A stretch of DNA of 64,000 nt, taken from the NCBI RefSeq assembly GCF_038039215.1, contig NZ_JBBPCL010000001.1:3224001-3288000 (forward strand), read 5' to 3'. Position numbers and translations under genes: made by a program. The DNA is from Pseudonocardia sp. T1-2H (lineage in GTDB: Bacteria > Actinomycetota > Actinomycetes > Mycobacteriales > Pseudonocardiaceae). Below are positions 1-7,515 of the stretch, in pieces; the stretch's first letter is position 1, and every line of letters starts with the position of its first letter. The notes under the pieces were generated by a model, which was given only the letters and a program-made list of their open reading frames with translations, made no database searches and had not been told where the DNA came from.

Positions 1-314
1 TCAGCGCGGCGGCCAGCGCCCGCGCCGCCTCGACCGGGTCGGCCGAGTCCCCGCAGGTGAACACGTCGACGTGCGCGGTGCCGAGCCCGGCCAGGTGTGC
101 AGGGAGGCGTGCGACTCGGCCAGCAGCGCGACGACGGTGACGCCCTGCGGCGCGAACCGCTCGGCCACGACCTGCAGCACCCGAGCACCGGCGGCGGTCA
201 GGACCGTCCGCAGGGTCGCGCCGAGCGCGTCGGCGTCGTCGAGGACGTGGAGGGAATCCCGCCCAGCTCGGCGAGGACGTGCCGGCCGACGGGACGCGGG
301 GTCTGGGAATCCAC
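1..314 (-). pseudogene. speD: S-adenosylmethionine decarboxylase proenzyme, partial, two frameshifts
   Basis: SpeD makes decarboxylated SAM, the aminopropyl donor for spermidine; the proenzyme self-cleaves at a Glu-Ser-His site to form a pyruvoyl group. Reading the minus strand from the GTG at 314, three frames together give a SpeD-like chain: a start with [10 protein letters not shown], a middle with the cleavage-site region [14 protein letters not shown], and an end with [13 protein letters not shown]. The frame changes near 252-254 and near 86-88. Each is repaired by adding one base to a short C or G run on the coding strand. The 3' end runs off the window. It lies just downstream of an ornithine-decarboxylase-like gene on the same strand, which fits a polyamine operon. 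Family assignment is strong. Whether the gene is really broken or the sequence has two errors cannot be decided here. Confidence 0.75.
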
Positions 315-324
315 GGCGGGGACG

Positions 325-1464
325 CTACGGCGTGCCCACCACATGGACGGGCAGGGGCGGGAAGCCGTTGAAGCCGACGGAGGCGTAGCTCGCGGTGTAG
401 GCGCCCGCGTGCAGCAGGTCGACGTGGTCCCCGGCGCGCAGGTCGCCGGGCAGGGCGTACGGGGTGCGGCGGTAGAGCACGTCGTCGCCGTCGCAGGTGG
501 GGCCGGCGAGGACGACCGGGCCGGATGCGCCCCCGCGGCCGGGGACCCGCAGCGGGTAGGCGATGTACTCGCCCTCGGTCTCGGCCAGACCCTGGTAGCG
601 GCCCGCGTCGAGGTAGACCCACCGGCGATGGTCGACCCCCGGGCGGCGGGAGACCCGCAGCGCGGTCGTCCGCAGGACCCCGGCCTCGGCGACGAGCGCG
701 CGCCCCGGCTCGAGCAGCACGTCCGCACCGTCGACGTCCCCTGCGGCCCGGGCGCCGGAGATCCCGTCCCGGACGGCGTCGGCGAACTCCTCCGGCGCCG
801 GCACCGGCGCCCGGTAGGGCACGGGGATCCCACCGCCGACGTCCAGGGCCGGATGGGCGAGCCCGGCCTTGCCCGCCGCGCGCAGGGCGACCCGCACCGC
901 GTCCCGGTAGGCCTCCGGACGGGACTGCTGCGAGCCGACGTGGAACGTGAGGCCCGGGTCGAGGCCGCGGGCGGCCGCGGCGCGGAGCAGCCGGACGGCC
1001 TCGGCGGGTGCGGCGCCGAACTTGCCGAAGAACGGCGTGGCCGAGCCCCGGTCGTCGACCAGGATCCGGACCAGCACGGACGTGCCCGGGAGGTGGTCCG
1101 CCAGGTCCTCGGCGGAGTCCGTGACGAACCGCCGCACGCCCGCGGCGTGGGCGGCCGCGACGGCGCCCGGGGCACGGACCGGGTTGCCGTGGCAGAGGCT
1201 GCCCGGCGAGGCGCCCGCGTCCAGGCAGAGGTCGATCTCCGCGGGGCTCGCGACGTCGAAGCCCGTGCCCAGGCGGGCCAGCAGGCGCAGCACGGCGGGC
1301 TCCGGGCAGGCCTTCACGGCGTAGAGCAGGCGGGCCTCGGGGAAGGCGGCGGCGAGGCGGGTGTACCGGTCCGCGACGACGTCGAGGTCCAGGACGAGGT
1401 ACGGCGTCGCCCTGGTGCGGTCCGCGAGGAAGGCCTCGAGCGCGCCGGTCATGGGACCGATCAT
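325..1464 (-). CDS. PLP-dependent ornithine/diaminopimelate-type decarboxylase
   Basis: Fold type III PLP decarboxylase of the ornithine/lysine/diaminopimelate decarboxylase family, 379 residues, full length. Visible motifs: YAVKA near residue 50, where the lysine carries PLP; HVGSQ near 193; a glycine-rich DVGGG phosphate-binding turn; LEPGR; and a C-terminal CDGDD, whose cysteine is the cross-subunit active-site residue in ornithine decarboxylases, followed by AGAYTASY. The CDGDD box and the speD remnant 10 bases downstream favour ornithine (or lysine) decarboxylation for polyamine synthesis over DAP decarboxylation. ATG at 1464 is used; an in-frame ATG 12 bases later is also possible. It is divergent from the MetE-like gene. 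Confidence 0.85.
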   Translation of the reverse strand: MIGPMTGALEAFLADRTRATPYLVLDLDVVADRYTRLAAAFPEARLLYAVKACPEPAVLRLLARLGTGFDVASPAEIDLCLDAGASPGSLCHGNPVRAPGAVAAAHAAGVRRFVTDSAEDLADHLPGTSVLVRILVDDRGSATPFFGKFGAAPAEAVRLLRAAAARGLDPGLTFHVGSQQSRPEAYRDAVRVALRAAGKAGLAHPALDVGGGIPVPYRAPVPAPEEFADAVRDGISGARAAGDVDGADVLLEPGRALVAEAGVLRTTALRVSRRPGVDHRRWVYLDAGRYQGLAETEGEYIAYPLRVPGRGGASGPVVLAGPTCDGDDVLYRRTPYALPGDLRAGDHVDLLHAGAYTASYASVGFNGFPPLPVHVVGTP

Positions 1465-1532
1465 CCCGACGGATCTCCCCAGGACGTTCGCCGGGGCGGA
1501 ACGGCGACCTACCCGCCGGCCCGGGCCGCTCC

Positions 1533-1538
1533 TAGCGT
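1533..1538 (+). promoter_or_regulatory. Putative -10 element, leaderless promoter of the MetE-like gene
   Basis: TAGCGT lies nine bases before the ATG and there is no purine-rich ribosome site between them. This spacing is typical of leaderless actinobacterial transcripts. The same arrangement precedes the genes at 2856 and 19798. Confidence 0.4.
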
Positions 1539-1547
1539 CCCGGAACC

Positions 1548-2696
1548 ATGCGGCGCAGCACGGAGCGGATCCTGACCACCCACGTCGGCAGCCTGGCCCG
1601 GCCGCACGACCTCCTCGAGATCATGCGGGAGAAGGAGCACGGCCGGCCCTACGACGCCGACGCGTACGCCAAGCGGGTCACCACGGCCGTCGCCGACGTC
1701 GTGCGGGGACAGCTCGACGACGGCCTGGACGTCGTGACCGACGGCGAGATGAGCAAGGTCAGCTTCCTGACCTACGTGAAGGACCGGCTCGCCGGCTTCT
1801 CCGCCTCCAGCGGGGAGAAGCTGATGCCGCCGTCCTGGCAGGTGGAGATCGACGCGTTCCCCGAGTACTACGCCGGCTACCTCGGCAAGTACAAGGAGAC
1901 CGTCAGCCCGATGACGACGATGGTCTGCACCGGGCCCGTCTCCTACGCCGGGCACGAGCAGCTCCGCATCGACGTGGAGAACCTGCGGTCCGCCCTCGAC
2001 GGGCGCGAGACGGAGGCGTTCCTGCCTTCGACGAGCCCCAGCGGATTCGGCCGCAACGAGTACTACGGCTCCTACGCCGAGTACCTGACGGCGGTCGCCG
2101 AGGCGCTACGCGAGGAGTACCTGGCGATCGTCGACGCGGGGTTCCTGCTCCAGATCGACGACCCGTGGCTGATCGAGTACCTCTCCGAGAACCCGTCGAC
2201 CACGCCGGAACAGCGGCGGCGGGACGCCGAGCAGCATGTCGAGATCCTGAACCACGCGCTGCGCGGGATCCCGGAGGAGAAGATCCGGCTGCACACCTGC
2301 TACGGCCTCAACCACGGCCCGCGGATCCACGACCTGGAGTTCCGCGAGATCGCGCCGATCATGCTGAAGATCAACGCCGGGGCGTACTCGTTCGAGGTCG
2401 CGAACCCCCGCCACCAGCACGAGTGGCGCGTCTGGGAGGACCTGGTCCTGCCCGACGGCAAGATCCTCATCCCGGGGCTGCTGGGCCACGCGAGCAACTA
2501 CGTCGAGCACCCGGACCTGATCGCGGACACGCTGCGCCGCTACGTGGACCTGGTCGGCCGGGAGAACGTGATCGCGGGCGCGGACTGCGGCTTCTCCTCC
2601 CGGGCGACGTTCTCCCCCGAGGTGCACCCCACCGTCGTCCGGGAGAAGTTCCGCGCCCTCGCCGAAGGCGCCCGCCGCGCCACGGAACGCCCGTAG
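1548..2696 (+). CDS. Cobalamin-independent methionine synthase family protein (MetE C-terminal-like)
   Basis: A 382-residue single-domain relative of the zinc-containing MetE C-terminal barrel, a group that also includes epoxyalkane:coenzyme M transferase. It starts with THVGSLARP, as is usual for this group. Zinc-ligand positions are visible as LHTC (about residue 246) and ADCGF (about 345). It lacks the MetE N-terminal domain, so it is about half the length of a true MetE. It probably moves an alkyl group onto or off a thiol; the substrate cannot be told from sequence. It is monocistronic, divergent from the decarboxylase, and followed by a dense repeat block that may serve as its 3' end. 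Confidence 0.75.
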   Translation: MRRSTERILTTHVGSLARPHDLLEIMREKEHGRPYDADAYAKRVTTAVADVVRGQLDDGLDVVTDGEMSKVSFLTYVKDRLAGFSASSGEKLMPPSWQVEIDAFPEYYAGYLGKYKETVSPMTTMVCTGPVSYAGHEQLRIDVENLRSALDGRETEAFLPSTSPSGFGRNEYYGSYAEYLTAVAEALREEYLAIVDAGFLLQIDDPWLIEYLSENPSTTPEQRRRDAEQHVEILNHALRGIPEEKIRLHTCYGLNHGPRIHDLEFREIAPIMLKINAGAYSFEVANPRHQHEWRVWEDLVLPDGKILIPGLLGHASNYVEHPDLIADTLRRYVDLVGRENVIAGADCGFSSRATFSPEVHPTVVREKFRALAEGARRATERP

Positions 2697-2700
2697 CCCC

Positions 2701-2828
2701 GACTCGCGCGGACCCAGACCCCGACTCGCGGGGGGTCGAGATCCAGGCCCGGCGAGTCGGGGTCCAGGGACGCGCGAGTCGGGGTCTAGGGACGCCCGAG
2801 TCGGGGTCTAGGGACGCCCGAGTCGCGG
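2701..2828. repeat. 22-bp periodic repeat block, two copies in one direction and four inverted
   Basis: The core GACTCGCG occurs at 2701 and 2723. Its inverted form (CGCGAGTC or a one-base variant) occurs at 2751, 2773, 2795 and 2817. Successive copies within each group are exactly 22 bases apart. The last units are near-identical (CGAGTCGGGGTCTAGGGACG). The opposed orientation allows a long hairpin. The same unit recurs four times at 34341-34435, also with a 22-base period. Confidence 0.8.
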
Positions 2829-2842
2829 TATTCCCGGGCCGG

Positions 2843-2848
2843 TAGCGT
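2843..2848 (+). promoter_or_regulatory. Putative -10 element, leaderless promoter of the split-barrel gene
   Basis: TAGCGT ends seven bases before the ATG at 2856 with no ribosome-binding site between. This supports ATG 2856 over the GTG nine bases earlier, which overlaps the -10 hexamer. Confidence 0.4.
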
Positions 2849-2855
2849 GCAGATC

Positions 2856-3324
2856 ATGACCGCACCGAAGACCCAGCGCCGCGGCCGGGCCATCGCGATG
2901 ACCACCGACGAGCTCGACGGCTACCTCGCCGAGCAGCACGTCTGCCGCGTCGCGACCAACGGCACGAACGGGCCGCACGCGACCCCGCTCTGGTTCCACT
3001 GGGACGGCACGTCGCTCTGGCTCACCTCGCTGTCGCGGAGCCAGCGGTGGAAGGACCTCGAGAAGGACCCGCGGATCGCGGTCGTGGTGGACGACGGGGA
3101 CGCCTACACCGAGCTGCGGGGCGTGGAGCTGCGCGGCCGGGTGGAGATCGTCGGCGAGGTGCCGCGCACCGGCGAGCCGAACCCGGAAGCTCGAGGCGGT
3201 CGAGCAGGCGTTCGCGGACAAGTACACCGGCGGCCATGTCGTGATCGACGGCCGCCACGCCTGGCTCCGCCTCACCCCGGAGAAGATCAGCAGCTGGGAC
3301 TTCCGGAAGATCCCCACCTCCTGA
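2856..3324 (+). pseudogene. PPOX-class FMN/F420-binding split-barrel protein, one frameshift
   Basis: A small pyridoxamine 5'-phosphate-oxidase-like split barrel of about 155 residues, the kind that binds FMN or F420 in actinobacteria. The first frame reads from MTAPKTQRRG through HATPLWFHWDG, DPRIAVVVDDG and GRVEIVGEVP. The sequence then continues in another frame as KLEAVEQAFADKYTGGHV to a final DFRKIPTS and stop. Removing one C from the run at about 3182-3184 joins the frames and gives an ordinary full-length protein. Substrate unknown. It is convergent with the acyl-CoA dehydrogenase genes. Confidence 0.75.
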
Positions 3325-3327
3325 GAT

Positions 3328-3378
3328 GCACGAGCGGCACTTTCGTGCGCCAGGTCTGCACGAAAGTGCCGCTCGTGC
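3328..3378. terminator. Perfect 21-bp inverted repeat between convergent genes
   Basis: Arms at 3328-3348 and 3358-3378 are exact complements around a nine-base loop; each arm holds GCACGAGCGGC or its complement. It lies between the stops of convergent genes (3324 and 3392), as expected for a bidirectional terminator. There is no T-run. The length and perfection suggest a dispersed palindromic unit rather than a simple terminator. Confidence 0.7.
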
Positions 3379-3391
3379 GGATCCGAGGGTG

Positions 3392-4423
3392 TCAGGGGGT
3401 ACCGGTCACGAGCGGCCAGAGCCCGTCCGCGCCCGCCTCGAGCACCCGCGCGCCGATCCGGTCGTTCCAGAACGAGTCCGAGCCGTCCTCGTCCCGCCAG
3501 GCCCAGAGCCGGGTGGTCGCCAGCCTGAGGTCGTGTTCGCGGGTGAAGCCGATCGCGCCGTGCACCTGGTGCGTGATCCGCGCGACGACGGCCGCCGCCT
3601 CGCTGCACCGCGCCTTGGCCGCGGCGATCGCGAACCCGGTCGCCGGCGAGTCGAAGCCGTCCGCCCCCGCCGCCCGCGCCGCCGCCTCGGACGCCGCGGC
3701 GGCGGCCGCGACCTCCGCGCCGGCCAGGGCGAGCTGCTGCTGGATGGCCTGCAGCTTCCCGATCGGGCGGCCGAACTGGACCCGCTCCCCCGCGTACTTG
3801 ACGGCCATCGCCAGCGCCGCGCGCGCGGCCCCGGCCAGCAGCAGGGACCGACCGAGCGCCGCCCGGAGCGGGAACTCGACGGCCACCTGCGCGGGCGCGT
3901 CCGCGATCGAAGCGGCGGCCACCGTGACGTCGTTCAGCACGACGTCGTCACGCGGCTCCTCGGCCAGGTTCGCGCCCTCGGTGATCGCCACCGACGCGGG
4001 GTCGAGCAGCACCACCTGCTCGCCCACCAGCACGACGATCCCGGCGGCGGACCGCGCCCACGGCACCTTCGGCAGCGTTCCCGAGACGGTCGCGCCGCTC
4101 GCCGTCCGCTGCACCCGCAGGTCCGGGGCCACGACGGCGGTCAGCGGGCCGGGCGGGACCTCGATCCCGGCGGTGTGCAGCAGCCAACCGGCCAGGAGGT
4201 CCGTCTCGACGAGCGGAACGCGCGCCGCATAGGTCCCCGCGGCCGTGAGGACGGCGGCGGCGTCGGTCAGGGAGCCCTCGCTGCCCCCGGCGGCCTCGGG
4301 CAGCGTCAGCCGGGCGATCCCGGTCTGCTCGCAGGTCTTCCACAGCTCGGAGTCGAAGCCGGTGGCGGTGTTGTCCCAGGCGTCCGAGAAGACGGACTCG
4401 GCCAGGTCCTGAAGCTCACTCAT
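3392..4423 (-). CDS. Acyl-CoA dehydrogenase, small partner subunit
   Basis: 343 residues of the acyl-CoA dehydrogenase family. The C-terminal half carries the FAD-contact and dimer motifs GERVQFGRPIGKLQAIQQQLA and ITHQVHGAIGFTREHDLRLATTR. The N-terminal half is divergent. It starts with an ATG that overlaps the TGA of the upstream dehydrogenase by four bases, so the two are probably translated together and form a heteromer, as described for actinobacterial FadE/ChsE alpha2-beta2 enzymes used on steroid side chains and other bulky acyl-CoAs. The same large-small order recurs at 27153-29358. Substrate unknown. Confidence 0.85.
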   Translation of the reverse strand: MSELQDLAESVFSDAWDNTATGFDSELWKTCEQTGIARLTLPEAAGGSEGSLTDAAAVLTAAGTYAARVPLVETDLLAGWLLHTAGIEVPPGPLTAVVAPDLRVQRTASGATVSGTLPKVPWARSAAGIVVLVGEQVVLLDPASVAITEGANLAEEPRDDVVLNDVTVAAASIADAPAQVAVEFPLRAALGRSLLLAGAARAALAMAVKYAGERVQFGRPIGKLQAIQQQLALAGAEVAAAAAASEAAARAAGADGFDSPATGFAIAAAKARCSEAAAVVARITHQVHGAIGFTREHDLRLATTRLWAWRDEDGSDSFWNDRIGARVLEAGADGLWPLVTGTP

Positions 4424-5601
4424 CGAAGTCCCAGCCCTCGCGCCACGATCCCGCGAAGGATCTCGTTCGTCCCACCCCGGAGCGTGAAGCCCGGGGACTG
4501 CAGCACCGCGTCCGCCAGCAGCCGCGCGTACCCGTGGTCGGCCCCCGGGTCCGGCGGGATCGACAGCAGCAGCCGTGCCGCGTCGATCACCTCGTTCTCG
4601 AACCTCGTCCCCAGGTCCTTGACCACCGCCGCGGCGAGCTCCGGTGCGGCGCCGGACTCCAGCGCCCCCGCGATCGCCAGCGACATCCGCCGCAGGGTCC
4701 AGAGCCGGGAGACCAGCCCGCCCAGGTCCCGGCGCCGCCCGGCGTCGAGCTCCGTCCGCCCGATCTCCCCGACGAGCGCCGCGAGCAGCGGGTACGTGGA
4801 CAGGAACCGCTCCGGGCCGGACCGCTCGAACGCCAGCTCCGACGTCACCTGGTGCCAGCCCTGGCCGACCTCGCCGAGGACCATCGAGTCCGGGATGAAG
4901 ACCTTGTCGAAGACCACCTCGTTGAAGTGGTGCGCGCCGGTGAGCAGCGGGATCGGCCGGATCTCCACGCCGGGCGAGTTCAGCTCGACGATCAGCTGGG
5001 ACAGCCCGGCGTGCCGGTTCGTGTCGTCCTTCGGCGCGGTCCGGACCAGCGCGAAGAACGCGTGCGCGTGGTGCGCCCCGGACGTCCAGACCTTGCGGCC
5101 GGTGAGCTCCCAGCCGCCGTCGACCTTGTCCGCCTTCGACCGCACGGACGCGAGGTCCGAGCCCGAGTCCGGCTCGGACATGCCGATGCCGAAGTACACC
5201 TCGCCGGCCGCGATGCCCGGCAGGAACTTCTGCCGCTGCTCCTCGGTGCCGAAGCGCATGAGCGACGGCCCGATCTGCCGGTCCGCCACCCAGTGCGCCG
5301 CGACGGGCGCGCCCGCGGCCAGCAACTCCTCGGTGACGACGTACCGGTCGAGTGCACCCCGCCCGTGGCCGCCGTACTCGGTCGGGATGGTCATGCCCAG
5401 CCAGCCGCGGCGGGCCAGCTCCTTGGAGAAGCGCTCGTCCCAGCCGGTGAGCCAGACGTCCGCGCGCGGATGCCAGGCCCCGGCCGCGCGTTCCTCGGCG
5501 AGGAAGGCGCGGACGTCGGCCCGCAGCGCCGCGACGCGCTCCGGCAGATCCACGGGTGGGGGTACCAGGCTCGGCAACCTCGTCATCGTCGTCACGGTCA
5601 C
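4420..5601 (-). CDS. Acyl-CoA dehydrogenase, large partner subunit
   Basis: 393 residues. FAD and substrate motifs are clear: GMSEPDSGSDLASVRSKA (about 140-157), GRKVWTSGAHHA, and the C-terminal GGTNEILRG. The usual catalytic Glu of medium-chain enzymes (YEGT) is replaced by Arg-Gly-Gly-Thr. A Glu at residue 259 in LAFERSGPER sits where isovaleryl-CoA dehydrogenase has its base, so it is the likely catalytic residue. The gene leads a two-gene unit with the small subunit. Sixty-six bases separate it from the divergent semialdehyde dehydrogenase, which may share a promoter region and pathway. Confidence 0.87.
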   Translation of the reverse strand: MTVTTMTRLPSLVPPPVDLPERVAALRADVRAFLAEERAAGAWHPRADVWLTGWDERFSKELARRGWLGMTIPTEYGGHGRGALDRYVVTEELLAAGAPVAAHWVADRQIGPSLMRFGTEEQRQKFLPGIAAGEVYFGIGMSEPDSGSDLASVRSKADKVDGGWELTGRKVWTSGAHHAHAFFALVRTAPKDDTNRHAGLSQLIVELNSPGVEIRPIPLLTGAHHFNEVVFDKVFIPDSMVLGEVGQGWHQVTSELAFERSGPERFLSTYPLLAALVGEIGRTELDAGRRRDLGGLVSRLWTLRRMSLAIAGALESGAAPELAAAVVKDLGTRFENEVIDAARLLLSIPPDPGADHGYARLLADAVLQSPGFTLRGGTNEILRGIVARGLGLR

Positions 5602-5667
5602 CCTGCATTCCTAGCCGACGACCCGCGACGCTGCATCATCCCCGTGTCCGATGGCACCATCCCAGTC

Positions 5668-7140
5668 ATGACGAACCCCGATCTCGAGCGCAAGGTCCTC
5701 GACTCCGTCCCCACCGGGCTGCTGATCGGCGGCGAGTGGAGGCCGGCGGCGTCGGGAGCCACGACGAAGGTGGAGGACCCTGCCACCGGCGAGGTCCTCG
5801 CCGAGGTGGCCGATGCCGGCCCGGAGGACGGCATGGCCGCGCTGGCCGCGGCGCATGACGCGCAGGCCGGGTTCGCCGCGATGGCCCCGCGGGAGCGTGG
5901 GGAGATCCTGCGCCGCGCCTACGACGCGATGATGGCGAACGTCGACGACCTCGCGCTGATCATGACCCTGGAGATGGGCAAGCCGCTCGCGGAGTCGAAG
6001 GGCGAGGTCGCCTACGCCGCCGAGTTCTTCCGCTGGTTCTCCGAGGAGGCCGTGCGCATCGACGGCGGCTACGCGACGGCGCCGAACGGGCAGAGCCGGT
6101 TCCTGGTGATGAAGCAGCCGGTGGGACCGTGCGTGTTCATCACGCCCTGGAACTTCCCGCTGGCCATGGGCACCCGCAAGATCGGCCCGGCCATCGCCGC
6201 CGGCTGCACGGTGGTCATCAAGCCTGCGCACCAGACGCCGCTGTCCATGCTCGCGCTGGGCCAGATCCTGCTCGACGCCGGCCTGCCCGCCGGCGTGCTC
6301 AACATCATCAACGCGACGGACGCCGGCGGCGTCATGGAGCCGATCATCCGCGACGGCCGGGCGCGCAAGCTCTCGTTCACCGGCTCCACCGGGGTCGGCA
6401 AGACGCTCCTGCGGCAGGCCTCGGAGAAGGTACTGCGGACGTCGATGGAGCTGGGCGGGAACGCGTCCTTCATCGTGTTCGACGACGCGGACCTGGAGAA
6501 GGCCGTGGCCGGCGCGATGGTCGCCAAGATGCGGAACATGGGCGAGGCCTGCACCGCGGCCAACCGGTTCTACGTGCACCGCTCGATCTCCGACGCGTTC
6601 GCGGAGAAGCTCGCCGAGAAGATGGGCGCGCTGGTCGTCGGCCGCGGCACCGAGGACGGGGTGCAGGTCGGGCCGCTCGTCGACGCGAAGGGCCGGGACA
6701 AGGTCGTCGACCTCGTCGGGGACGCGCTGGCGCACGGCGCGACGGTGAAGGTCGGCGGCGCGCCCGTCGACGGGCCGGGGTACTTCTACACCCCGACGGT
6801 GCTGACGGACGTGCCGAAGGAGTCCCGCCTCAACCACGAGGAGATCTTCGGGCCGGTCGCGCCGATCAGCGTGTTCGACACCGAGGCCGAGGCCCTCGCC
6901 GCGGCCAACGCCACCGAGTTCGGCCTGGTCAACTACGTGTTCACGGAGAGCCTGGACCGGGCGCTGCGGGTCGCGGAGAAGCTCGAGAGCGGGATGATCG
7001 GTCTCAACACCGGGCTGGTCTCCAACCCGGCCGCCCCGTTCGGCGGGGTCAAGGAGTCCGGGCTGGGGCGCGAGGGCGGCTCCGTCGGGATCGACGAGTT
7101 CCTCGAGACCAAGTACGTCGCGATCGGCATCGCGATCTGA
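5668..7140 (+). CDS. gabD: NAD(P)-dependent succinate-semialdehyde dehydrogenase family protein
   Basis: A 490-residue aldehyde dehydrogenase, full length. Catalytic features: PWNFPLAMGTRKIGPAIAAG with the conserved Asn, KPAHQTPLS with the cofactor Lys, FTGSTGVGK for NAD(P), MELGGN with the general-base Glu, and the nucleophile Cys in GEACTAANR. Best match by eye is the succinate-semialdehyde dehydrogenase (GabD) group; other short aldehydes cannot be excluded, so the symbol is provisional. ATG 5668 begins MTNPDLERK. The gene ends at a strong hairpin. It is divergent from the acyl-CoA dehydrogenase pair. Confidence 0.85.
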   Translation: MTNPDLERKVLDSVPTGLLIGGEWRPAASGATTKVEDPATGEVLAEVADAGPEDGMAALAAAHDAQAGFAAMAPRERGEILRRAYDAMMANVDDLALIMTLEMGKPLAESKGEVAYAAEFFRWFSEEAVRIDGGYATAPNGQSRFLVMKQPVGPCVFITPWNFPLAMGTRKIGPAIAAGCTVVIKPAHQTPLSMLALGQILLDAGLPAGVLNIINATDAGGVMEPIIRDGRARKLSFTGSTGVGKTLLRQASEKVLRTSMELGGNASFIVFDDADLEKAVAGAMVAKMRNMGEACTAANRFYVHRSISDAFAEKLAEKMGALVVGRGTEDGVQVGPLVDAKGRDKVVDLVGDALAHGATVKVGGAPVDGPGYFYTPTVLTDVPKESRLNHEEIFGPVAPISVFDTEAEALAAANATEFGLVNYVFTESLDRALRVAEKLESGMIGLNTGLVSNPAAPFGGVKESGLGREGGSVGIDEFLETKYVAIGIAI

Positions 7141-7152
7141 CGTCCCGAGGAG

Positions 7153-7195
7153 ACGGCCGCGCCGGCCCCGGACTCCTCCGGGACGGCGCGGCCGT
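7153..7195. terminator. Bidirectional hairpin between convergent genes
   Basis: ACGGCCGCGCCG at 7153-7164 pairs perfectly with 7184-7195. It lies 12 bases after the gabD stop and 10 bases before the stop of the convergent membrane-protein gene. Confidence 0.65.
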
Positions 7196-7205
7196 GTTCA
7201 GGCGG

Positions 7206-7502
7206 TCAGTTGGCGGGCGGCACGGGAGCCGCCGGGGCGGCGCCGTTGTCCGTGACCACGGTCGTGTCCGCCGGCACCTTCCCCCCGTTGAGCAGCATGC
7301 TGACCAGCGTCGCGCCGCCGTTGAACACGGCCAGCACGATCAGCACGGCCAGCATCCCGGCGACCGACGCCGTCAGCGCCTTCTGCCGGCCGGTCCCCCG
7401 GCCCTCCGCACGCCCGGTCGAGGTCTCGACGACCCACGCCCGGGCACCCATGAGCAGGAGCAGCGCGAAGAACGCCATCCAGGTCCACGCCGCCCCGGTC
7501 AC
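7206..7502 (-). CDS. Small two-helix membrane protein of the glycan locus
   Basis: 98 residues with a GTG start. Two hydrophobic helices are visible, about residues 6-22 and 45-65, joined by a charged segment rich in Arg and Gly. The tail is rich in Ala and Pro and probably outside the membrane. I do not recognise a family. It starts 14 bases after the stop of the large membrane protein upstream and is the last gene of that run, so it may be an accessory part of the same membrane machinery. Confidence 0.6.
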   Translation of the reverse strand: MTGAAWTWMAFFALLLLMGARAWVVETSTGRAEGRGTGRQKALTASVAGMLAVLIVLAVFNGGATLVSMLLNGGKVPADTTVVTDNGAAPAAPVPPAN

Positions 7503-7515
7503 CGTGCCTCCTCGA

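Noticed and set aside
97..1575. Long plus-strand open frame opposite the decarboxylase gene
   Set aside because: Its sequence is a GC-rich shadow (Arg/Gly/Ala/Val-rich, no motifs), while the minus strand gives a clear decarboxylase.
2701..2828. CRISPR array
   Set aside because: The 22-bp period is continuous, without unique spacers, and copies invert; no cas genes are present.
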